NCBI GenBank assembly: GCA_011037195.1
Contig: JAAEAF010002565.1
Coordinates: 39,506-103,505 of the forward strand
DNA: 64,000 bases
Origin: Triatoma infestans
Taxonomy: Eukaryota; Arthropoda; Insecta; Hemiptera; Reduviidae
Direction of reading: 5' to 3'
Shown: piece after piece, positions 55,274-64,000 of the stretch
Layout: each line of letters starts with the position of its first letter
How positions within the stretch are numbered: the stretch's first letter is position 1
Program-made: the position numbers and the translations under genes
The notes under the pieces: generated by a model
Seen by the model: the letters and a program-made list of their open reading frames with translations, nothing else
What the model was told of the DNA's origin: nothing
Database searches by the model: none

Positions 55274-55646
55274 TTGGGGGGGGGGGGGTTTTTAGGGGAC
55301 CGCACTCAGGCATGTGGTTGGTTTCCTCACTGGGCATCTCGATACAATGCGGCTCATGCCGGAGGAAACACCCACATATCTCATGACGGATTGTTTGGGG
55401 TGAGAGGAAATTACGTTTAGGATCTTTGGCCGGAACAGGATGTCTGTGGAAAGCATAGGCTATGTCCTTTTAATGTTATGGTCCGATTTTTTTGGACTGT
55501 GGAAAAACTTAGGTGGGTGAAACCTGGGCCCGGACTTTTGTTCCAGACCCGTATTGTTACTCTTTTGAGGCAGATATATGGACCCTTAGAGGCTTTGGAT
55601 AGCGCAGGGTTTAACCCTCCCCTCCATTGAATAATAATAATAATAT
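55274..55646 (+). mobile_element. 373-bp retro-insertion with (AAT)n tail
   Basis: AGGTTGTTG flanks both sides (55265-55273 and 55647-55655). The insert starts with a G-run, is GC-richer than its surroundings and ends in an (AAT)n tract (about 55629-55644), the shape of a 5'-truncated LINE 3' end or a LINE-tailed SINE. No coding motif was recognised. Confidence 0.65.
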
Positions 55647-55655
55647 AGGTTGTTG

Positions 55656-56985
55656 GTGTAACTGGATACAAATAAAACAATGTAGCGAGTATATTGGAGT
55701 AATTGGAGAATTTAGTTAATATTAGTGTTACATATGAGTTATTTAAATTTAATTTGATAGTTGGAGTTTATAAGATCTAATTAATGTCACTCTAACGTAT
55801 CATATTCATGATTGAAATATAATAATTGAATTTATCATTTTAATTATATTCATATTGGTGAAACAACGTTCATATATATATATATTTCAGTTGTATAATT
55901 TAAAATTATTTTGTGATTATTTTTGGGGTTGGCATTCAGCATTTTGTTTGTCAATTTATGCTAGCCTTTAGGATTTCTGTCATTTAGCTCTTATAGCCGA
56001 ATATTTGCGTGATGTTGAAAGGAAGTACTGGATCAAAATGCTGAACTCAGCTGCAGTAAGCTCTCTGTCAAGCTCTTCGTAGAATCGAAATCAAACTTTT
56101 CCATTTTTCCTTTGGGGCTAAATGTGTGATTGTGGCGCATTTCTTCTTAAAAATGGCTGGATCACTTTATTAGGGAATAGGTTTGATTAGGTTACTTTAT
56201 ATTTTAGTCTCAACATTTGCTGGGCGTCTGCTGTTTCTTTTCTTTGAATGTTACGGTGGCTTGGAATCCATTGTCTTTCTCCCAACATTTCCTTAGTCTT
56301 TACTTTGCAACACTGGATACCTTCAGCGTACCACTTCGAGCTAGCATATGTTTAGATTACAGGTATTGAATTGATGTATGTCCATATGGAATGGCGTGAT
56401 GATCTGACTTCTATAGTTATATTCTATAGTTTGCACCTTGCTAAAAGATTCAAGGCTAATATAATAACGACAAGCTACTGTTGAAATGCTTTATGTTCTT
56501 ACTGAACTGTAGATGCCTTTTAACATTCTGAGTAGTGTAGTCTGACTCGTGCGTTGTTTTGAACCTTCGCTGCATTTATTCGGTGAATGAGTACAGTTTG
56601 TAGAGTATAGCAAAAGTATCATGTTCCAACATCCACCTCAGCCTGCGGATTTTATTGTTTCCAGAAGCAATGTACAAGAATGATGATGGGATTTTGGAGT
56701 TTAAAATTCAGTGAAAATATATTATTGCAAAGTAAGTTTATCTGAATTTACACCATTCATTTGCTTTTTTTTGACTTATAACAGTTAGAATCATTGAGCC
56801 CCTTGTTGTTATACATAACTCGTGGAGAACAAGAACACTCAAAGCTCGTCTAGCAAGGATCCGCATTCATCCTGCATCTCCACAGAGTCTTATCCAATGT
56901 AAGCCCAAATTCTTCCCGAGGGTTTGAAGAAAAATTTATCTGTAACAATAGCGCAACATTAACTATTCTAAACCAACAACCAAAA
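55656..56985. other. AT-rich region without recognised gene
   Basis: (AT)n at about 55873-55885. Sequence 55990-56700 is of moderate complexity but holds no frame over 60 codons with a domain. Confidence 0.5.
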
Positions 56986-56989
56986 ATCA

Positions 56990-57130
56990 GTGTATCAACT
57001 ATATTACTTGCTCTGTACAAGTCTATGTTATAACACTGTTTGACAAAAACATCCTGATGATGGGCGAACGCCCGAAACCGGTTGATGACCATAAAAAGAA
57101 GCAGGCTATCACGGAAAATATCTCGGAAAC
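56990..57130 (+). repeat. Single arm of the 31-kb foldback family
   Basis: Shares AGTGTATCAACTATATT, GCTCTGT(A/G)CAAGTCTAT, TTGACAAAAACATCCTG and CAGGCTATCACGGAAAAT with the arms at 31474-31734, in the same order, but without an inverted partner. Confidence 0.8.
57050..57087 (+). ncRNA. Putative hammerhead ribozyme motif (best stem II)
   Basis: CATC (57050-57053) pairs with GATG (57084-57087). The core CTGATGA is exact (57054-57060). Stem II GGGC/GCCC pairs perfectly (57062-57073). GAAA is at 57074-57077, stem III ACC/GGT has no loop, and the cleavage triplet is GTT, a permitted but slower type than GTC. As at 31655, one extra U lies between core and stem II. The pairing is better here than at 31655, which argues for past selection. 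Confidence 0.5.
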
Positions 57131-57849
57131 AATCAAAAACCTTTCACAGAAGTTGTAATTATGTAACGAGATTACGTAACTTCATAGTGGATTAGTAATT
57201 TCTTCAGATATCGTTGAGGACGGTGTCAAGTCCAATAACACGAAGAGTTGCATTAACACCACTTTCATGTATCATGTCTACAATGGTATTTGATGTGGAT
57301 GTCTAATTGGGTTTATTATTTATTGATTCCTTCTAGCAGAAGGTTGACAGATGGATATTGTACTTAATACTAAATGTGAATGAGTATTCATTTAAACTCA
57401 CTCTTACACATCCTTAATATTTAATAAATTTCAAGGTCTTTTGTGAAAGATAACTTTGATTTCAAATTAGCTAGATGGAAGTCCATAGTTTTCAGCTTCT
57501 CTCAGGAAAACTCTAGAATTCCACAATAGATCATCTAGTCGCAATGGACTTGGCATGGGAGCCATTTCATGCACACTCATAGAACAGTTACTTTCGTATT
57601 TTCAAATATTTTGATTGGTCCTGATAAACAAAAAAAAAAGTGAAGTTTCCAGGCAGGACGAATTACTTAGCACCACAATCTAAAAATACTTTGAGTGGAA
57701 CCGATAGAGATAATCTCAAAATGTTTGCCAAACATCCTAAAGACAATTGTTTTGTTAAAATAATAAAAAGAAAAAAAATATGAGAAATTTTTAAGCAACT
57801 CGTATCTAATAAATTGTTCAATAGAAGAAGCAAAAAAAATTACTTGATT
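57131..57849. other. AT-rich region without recognised gene
   Basis: No domain-bearing frame; A-run near 57629-57638. Confidence 0.5.
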
Positions 57850-58040
57850 TAAAAAGGAGTAATGTCGTTGGTGATGTTGTGTGTTGTATGTTTGTGTAGT
57901 AGTAGCTTGTAGCACGAGCGGTTTAGTAAAGGGCTTGTGTGTATGTTTGAGATAGAGATGGAAGTATCAGAAAATAAGCAAGAGATCACCCACTGTTTTT
58001 GAAATAAATAGATATATTCTCTAAGTGAATTTAAATACTT

Positions 58041-59779
58041 TTTTTATTTTTTTATTTTATTTTTATTACGGACCAACAGATCCTTTTACAAATGATAGAA
58101 GAAAAAGCATGACTATAGTGAACAATAATAAACAATAACATGATCACAAACATAAAACAGGGGTAAATCTAAAATAATGGTAATAACAAATTAAATTATA
58201 ACGTAAAACTATTAACTATTAAAACTATTAAATATATACGTATAAAACTATAAAAATAAATATATACATGTAAATTTAAGAGGAACTTTAAATAGTTATC
58301 TAAAAGTAATAACATAATAGAAATAAAATATACTAATAATAAACAAATGCAATGTCAAAAATAATAAACTATAGTTGAAAATGAAAAAACTAAATTAACT
58401 TTAACAACTTTGGTTCAATACTGAGCGTAATTCGTTCTGAAATGTTTTAAGGCTAGTTCTGAAAGTGCTAATTTCTATAGAGTTTTAATTTACTAAACGC
58501 ATCATTCTATTAATTGAGGAGTGGTATTGATAGTTAGTCGCGGAAAATGGAATATTGAAAAGAAGATTACGTCTGGTTGGATAGGATGGAGTGTTAAAGG
58601 AAAGAGATGAGAGGAGTTGAGGGCAGTCTATATGTGAATTAATTATCTTGAACAGAAATACTAAATCAAAATAATTTCTTCTACCGCTTAACAAGGGAAT
58701 ATTCAAGAGTGATCGCATATAATCGTAATCGACGAAATCTTTTGGTATTCCCATTCTAAAATATACAATTCTTATAAACTTATTCTGTACTTTTTCTAAG
58801 GAATTTGAGAGAGAGAAATAATGCGGGTTCCAAATAACAGATGCGTATTCCAATGCAGGGCGAACTGAAATCCAATCTAAAATTAAATGTGACACCCAAA
58901 TCTTTCACCGCAAAAACCCTATTTAAACAAGAATTGTTGATTATGTACTGATGGTGAATAGTGTGCTTAGATCTACTAAAAGAAATTACAGAACATTTAG
59001 AGATATTTAGAGGCAGATCGTTATTCTTGCACCAAGCACATAACCTATTTATGGCTTCTTGCAACCTCAAGCAATCGGTGTTGGAAGAAATATTTAAGAA
59101 CAGTTTCACATCGTCTGCAAATAAAATGAAGGGAATATCGCCAATAGCCTCCTTCACGTCGTTAATGAATAATAAGAATAAGAAGGGACCTAAATGAGAT
59201 CCCTGCGGTACCCCTGATAAAACTGATATTGTATTGGATTCAACTGCTTGATTTTAACTATTTGAGTTCTCCCAGTCAGATAGCTTTGCAACCAATTTAA
59301 AAGAGTCCCTTCAACCCCGTAGCCTCGTAACTTAGAAATTAATATGGAATGGTTTACCTTATCGAAGGCCTTAGAAAAGTCTGTGTAGATAGAATCTACC
59401 TGGAGACCTTGACTAAAGGATTGAAGAATATATTGCTGGTAAATGAGCAAATTAGAAACAGTAGTTCGACCTGAGTAGAAACCATGTTGTTCTAAGATTA
59501 TCAGCGATCTGAGTTCTTGCGTAAGGTAATCACATATAATGGATTCAAATATTTTTGCAAAGTAAGACTGTAAAGAAATTGGTCTGTAGTTAGTGACGAG
59601 TGATTTATCACCAGATTTGAAAATGGGTGTAATGTATGATGATTTCCAAAGAGAAGGAAAAGTTCCTGATTCGAGAGATGAGTTGTAAATAATGAAAAGA
59701 GGTTCTACTAAAGCTTGAGCAGTCATTTTGATAAGAAGAGGAGGAATTCGATCTGGACCAAAAGATATCACAATATCAC
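58041..59779 (-). mobile_element. 5'-truncated Jockey/CR1-type LINE nested in DR-2
   Basis: Minus-strand element of about 1.7 kb: starts inside reverse transcriptase, ends with an A-rich AAAATAAAATAAAAAA-type tail (plus about 58040-58066). The about 430-bp 3' UTR finishes GGATCTGTTGGTCCGTAATAA. It lacks RNase H. The class is inferred from the RT motifs. No convincing target duplication was found because both flanks are AT-rich DR-2 sequence. Confidence 0.82.
58485..59775 (-). pseudogene. Frameshifted reverse transcriptase (Jockey/CR1-like)
   Basis: Three frames make one homology. 59771-59190 has the fingers and palm (VTNYRPISLQS, YTDFSKAFDKVNHSIL, an Asp-bearing motif A). A shift near 59225-59250 leads to the frame with GVPQGSHLGP and the catalytic FADDVK (to about 58870). 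A junction near 58870 then deletes roughly 60 residues and shifts frame into RPALEYASVIWNPH, the thumb region, ending in a stop at 58485. The endonuclease is missing. Dead copy. Confidence 0.9.
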
Positions 59780-60063
59780 AATAATATGCTTATTAATATA
59801 GTGAAACTACTAGCTAGATCAAACTCTTATGTTTTAACTTATAACTGGCTCTGATGCTAAGAGAGCTATTCCTGGGACAAGTGTTCTGGTTCAATGTCTA
59901 ATTCAGACTGTCCTATTCTAGAGCAGAATTTAGACTGTCTAAAGAATGCCTTCGCTTGTTAGTTCAAATCTTCCCCTGTGAGAAGGAGTAGACAAAGCTA
60001 ATCAAGTTCTATGAACTCTACTGTAACGGTAGTCTTCTACCTGGGTGTACCCTTTTTGCCAGC

Positions 60064-60642
60064 GAATGTTAGAATATTCTTCAAATAATGATATTTTTTA
60101 AATAAAATATATTTATAGATATAATTTCTAGCATCTATCACAGAAGAAATTTTTAAATTTGAGAAACTTATATAAAAAAAAAAATGTATACAAAGCAATA
60201 ATTTTATTAATGCAAGATTTATTATCTTAAAGAAAAATGAAATAAATAAATAAAGATTCAATAGAGTTTAGTCAAATAAATTTGAAATATTTTTACAAAC
60301 TTCATCAATCTATGTGTTAATAAAAAAACTGTCATTGTTGCCTTGAAATGTTGTTCTTCAATTTTTTTTTACCGCATACGTGTCGGATATACAGACAAAG
60401 AGTATCAAGTATCCTCTATAAGTACATCTTGTCTCAAGCATCATTGACCAAGGACCATAGTTTAAGCAAAAAATAGACACCATTTCTACCATAAAGATGA
60501 CACTTTAGTCTTTGTCTTTGAGCGGAATATTTTTATCAATATATTTATTTCACAATTCAACTTTGCATATACGTATTTTGTATAAATTAGCCTTTCTTGT
60601 AAAGGGCACTAACTTTGGTGTACCCCATGCTATTGCAGGCCT
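60064..60642. other. AT-rich region without recognised gene
   Basis: The frame 60037-60261 (minus) is AT-driven (Phe/Leu/Ile-rich) and not supported. Nothing else recognised. Confidence 0.5.
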
Positions 60643-60652
60643 TCAAAGCAAT
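60643..60652. repeat. 10-bp target duplication of Jockey element (left)
   Basis: TCAAAGCAAT here and at 61614-61623, directly flanking the A-rich tail and the 5' truncation point. Confidence 0.9.
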
Positions 60653-61613
60653 TTTTTGTTTTTGTTTTGGTTTTTTATTGTTAATTTCCAATTGTATTAC
60701 GTACATTAAGCAAAAGTGTTACACAGTAAAAAAGAAGAAGTAATTGAAACACCGAGCATAGCTCAATGTCACAACCGGAATGCATGATGAAAGACACCAG
60801 CCAGCGCTGGTACTTTCTAGACTTTATTGAGAGTTATCAGCAATTAAATCGCGTGGCCAGCGTCTTTTTAGGCGACGTGGTGGGTTATCAGGATGAGTGC
60901 TTGTGGATAAGGATTGTGCAATGGGATTTGGGTGTGCGGAGAGTCTATCATGAAATCATAGGAAACGGGTCTGGATTAATTCATTTATACATAGGATATT
61001 TAGATCATGGTGTAGGATGCGGTTAGAAACGAAGAAAGGACCATTAACAATACGACGAAGGACTTTGGATTGAAATGATTGTATGAGCTGGATAGTGGCT
61101 TAGTGGAGCCCCACAGTTCTGCTCCGTATGACCAGATAGGTCTTAATAGAGTGTTAGTTTGTTGTGAGTACTCATAGTAGATTCAGGTCCAAGTAGTCTT
61201 CGTAGTAATCCGTAACGTCTGTTAAGTTCTTTTCTTTTGAGTCGAGTATGAGGATTCCAAGTTAAGCGTCGATCAAGGTGAAGCCCTAGATATCGAATCT
61301 GATTAGAAGTGGGTAAGTTAGCGTTATTTATAGTAAGTGGAGAGCTGGTCTGTCTTCTTAGTGTCAGTGTAACTTGTGTGCATTTATTGGTGTTCAACTT
61401 AATTCTCCATATTCTGCACCAAGCTTCTATGAGCTCAAGATGTTCTTGTACTTCATTTGAGACCTGTGTAGGATTGGAGTGAGAGGATAATATAGCGGTA
61501 TCATCGGCATAGGTAGTAGTTCGGGGTTGAAGATGAGTAGGAATGTCAGCTGTCTAGATGGTATAAAGGATTGGTCCGAGTATGCTACCCTGCGGAACCC
61601 TCAGCGCCACATC
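60653..61613 (-). mobile_element. 5'-truncated Jockey-clade LINE with TSD
   Basis: A 961-bp minus-strand insertion. It starts in the RT palm, ends with an about 140-bp 3' UTR and an A-rich tail (AAAACAAAAACAAAAAA, plus 60653-60672). A perfect 10-bp target duplication bounds it. It is a different family from the element at 58041-59779 because the RT thumb motifs differ. Confidence 0.92.
60824..61613 (-). pseudogene. Jockey reverse transcriptase remnant
   Basis: Minus strand. The first frame reads GVPQGSILGPILYTI, a TAG stop, then TADIPTHL, the catalytic YADDTAIL, LIEAWCRIWRIKLN and KCTQVTLTLRRQ (61397-61143 region), and RYLGLHLDRRLTW. Sequence 61020-61140 gives LLRPIWSYGAELWGS, the Jockey thumb signature. 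A frameshift near 61070-61090 leads to FFVSNRILHHDLN, another stop near 60955, and RRLKRRWPRDL before the stop at 60824-60826. Endonuclease and RT fingers are missing. Confidence 0.9.
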
Positions 61614-61623
61614 TCAAAGCAAT

Positions 61624-64000
61624 AGGATTTCTTTGTTGTTTTTTTTAGTTAGAAAAAATGAGATGTTAATTGAAGTAATGATAGCATGGAGATATTGTAT
61701 TCCTTTCTAGAACGAATATTTCTTTTGATAATTTAAAGAATATTAATTTCGAAAATTGATTGGAAAATTAAAACCTACGTTACACGGTTCAGAATACAAT
61801 ATGAAGTAACACTTGGGAGCGCTAATGATTAGTTCGTCTCTCAAATATTCAAAGTGGAAGATATAAAGAGTTTCCTTTTTTTTCTCTATGTTTACAGTTT
61901 TGTGGCAGAATATTTAAAAAAATAAGTTGATTGATTCCTTCTTATCAGTTTATCAAAGAATAAAGGACTTTATCGAAGTTTAAATAATTTATTTACAGAT
62001 CATTGACGTGGAATGTTATCCTTTATAAATGCATTTATTTTATTTTCTCTCCTTTTTTTTATTTAGGTTTGGAAATTTAATCAAACAAAATTGAAAGAGA
62101 GAATTTCTCCCCCATTTCTTTTTTCTTGACACCTACTTTATACCAATCATATTTACAAATAGAAAACAGTAAAATTGAGGGCTGGAGAAGATAACAGAAT
62201 AAATATATTTTTTTTTGGTGGTAGGAAGGGAATATCAATTTTATCTTTAAAGGTATGGTTTTTGAGCGTTAAAAAGTTTGGTCGGGGATTGAATTGAAAC
62301 AGAAAACTTGTTTTTTAGCGGGTTGAGGAAGTTTTTTTTTTTTTTTATCTATAGATGATGGGGAAGAGTTTGAGGGATGATGGAAAGCGGGAACGGGCGA
62401 TGAAGAAATGTATATATTTTACTTAGTTGAGAAAGTATGAAAGCTAAAGGGTTGTGAATCAATACAGAATACAGGAAACGGGTAGCAAGTAAAATGGAAT
62501 GGTACCGGCTATGAATGAGAGGAACTGAGGGGAAGGAGCCGTGCAAAAGGCATCAGAGTGAAAAATGATAAGGAATGAACGAATCGAGCCGAGAGGTAAA
62601 CTGGAGGAGTAGCTGGGAGTGTGGAGTCCAAGTACGGAGTCCAGCCGATGAGTAGTACAGACTGGGAAACAGGTGTGCTTGAATGTAACGGGGTCCAATG
62701 ATGTAATAATGTGTTGCTTTTTTGTACTCCTTTCTATGATTTCCTTAAACTGGCCATATCCAGAAACAGTTTTCATTTTCTATGAATCTCTGGATAAACA
62801 ATTCTAACAGAATCAACTTTTTTTTTTATTGTTTTATATGAACAGTTTTATCAATAATTTTTATATATTCTTGATAACTGTTCGGACAGTTCAATTGATT
62901 GGTTTTGTCTATGAAATATTAAGCTCGGCGGGATTAACAAATATCGAGCTGCATTGGTTTGTGCTATTTTAAAAGCGGTGATAATTGATTTTTTTAACTG
63001 AATATGGGTCATAAATAATTGTTTGTGGATTCTTTGAATTTAATTAAGTTCCATTAACTCTTGTGCCCTGTATATTTAGTAATTTAGTTCTGTCAAACCA
63101 AGTACTCTACGGAAAAACTGTACAAATTTTTCGATAAATTACAGAATTATTATAATTATGTATTTCCAGCCGACACTAACGCTTCTCAAAGAAGCAACGT
63201 ACATAACATGTACTTCACTGGGGTTGTTTTTATTTAATATACTCAGCGTAAAAAGTGCTTTAAGTAGATGTTAGATTTACAGCACTGTAAGTATCATAGA
63301 TTAAATAGAAGATGTAATGAACGGTTTTTTTAAGACATCTAGGCTTGTTTGGAAGAGACCTGGATTCATTGCTGTTCAATGAATTGAGATGGGAATTTAG
63401 ATTGGGTTGGAATGGAATTTCCTATATGGATTAGAGCATTTTGAGTGACTAAATATTTTGATTGGAACCATAGCAATTTTGTCTTTTCGATTTGTAAAAT
63501 GTTGTAATTATGGTCCATTTGTTAGATTTTTCCACAACCGCTTCTATTGCTTGATGGGGGACCTGTTTTAATAGTACTAGTCGTAGCTACTAGTTGATCA
63601 ATGTCAATTACAGAAAGTTATCCGAATTATGCACATCTTCAAAGTTTTCGCTTATGCTATGAATTTTTTCTTTCTGAATTTCAGAGATATGGCATCTTAA
63701 TGAATACTAGGTGCAGATGCCAGAGTAATATGAAAATTTGTAACATACATAAAGGTTTTGAAAAGTCATTGAAATAGTCCAAGAGAAGTGATTGGTTTAG
63801 AAATATAGTGCAATAAATAAATTAGAAATTACAAAATATTTCAGTACACTTATTGGCCGCGTTGAGGGAATACTGATGACGCTTTTGATTTTTTTTATAC
63901 GAATTGATAGTGTTGTTGTTTCATCATTCAGTTATTTAGGATTTAGTGCATTTACTGACTACAAAATTTATCAGTATACTTGAATATAGGAAAAAGCTGG
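61624..64000. other. AT-rich region without recognised gene
   Basis: T-runs near 61870, 62210, 62330 and 62818. 62340-62720 is purine-rich and opens minus-strand frames of 65 and 105 codons (62349-62776) without a recognisable domain; Ser/Pro/Leu richness follows the purine bias. 62800-64000 unassigned. Confidence 0.5.

Larger units (their letters stand above)
57850..60063 (-). repeat. DR-2 repeat split by a Jockey/CR1-type LINE
   Basis: On the minus strand 60063-59780 carries the 5' part of DR-2 (GACAGTCTAAATTC, GGACAGTCTGAATTAG, AGGAATAGCTCTC). 58040-57850 carries the 3' part (TATTTAAATTCACTTAGAG, GATCTCTTGC, AAACCGCTCGTG). The intact copies at 5480 and 34020 have these joined, so the middle is a later insertion. 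Confidence 0.75.

Overview
The window is AT-rich eukaryotic DNA with no convincing host gene. What can be read is almost entirely transposable-element sequence: RTE-, Jockey/CR1- and RNase H-bearing (I/R1-like) non-LTR retrotransposon remnants, tRNA-headed SINEs, one complete Ty3/Gypsy retrotransposon, a solo LTR, a small terminal-inverted-repeat element, foldback elements, and at least two dispersed unclassified repeat families called DR-1 and DR-2 here. This mix fits an intergenic region of an arthropod, most likely an insect, with a repeat-rich genome. The species cannot be named from the sequence.

Layout. 1-2245: AT-rich DNA with two hammerhead-like relics and a 41-bp minisatellite. 2246-14673: a direct tandem duplication (copy A 2246-9047, copy B 9048-about 14673). 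Copy A carries a 1-kb RTE-like insertion with a perfect 10-bp target-site duplication (TSD), and copy B keeps the empty site. Both copies share one SINE and one DR-2 repeat, so those came first. 14.7-27 kb: an internally deleted LINE with a TSD (16273-17513), SINEs (17721-17957; 22072-23287, the latter split by a 760-bp solo LTR), a foldback element (20133-20440) and a LINE fragment. 27-41 kb: RNase H-type LINE 3' ends, DR-1 copies, an inverted pair of hammerhead-like sequences (31474-31734), a TIR element inside DR-1 (36169-36754) and a 285-bp GC-rich insertion with a 13-bp TSD.

41821-50710: a complete Ty3/Gypsy retrotransposon on the minus strand. It has 341-bp LTRs differing by 5 substitutions and 2 single-base indels, a 4-bp TSD, a primer site matching tRNA-Leu, an intact gag with an N-terminal SAP-like motif, an intact pol, and a canonical slippery heptamer followed by a perfect 7-bp hairpin at the gag/pol junction. 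A 3.25-kb non-coding tract lies between pol and the 3' LTR. 50.7-64 kb: another SINE, small retro-insertions, a third hammerhead-like copy (57050-57087), a Jockey/CR1-type element nested in DR-2 (57850-60063) and a second Jockey 3' end with a 10-bp TSD (60653-61613).

The most interesting signals are the set of hammerhead-like folds, two pairs of which are arranged as inverted repeats, and the well-formed -1 frameshift signal of the young Gypsy element. The nested insertions and empty or filled sites allow the order of events to be read.
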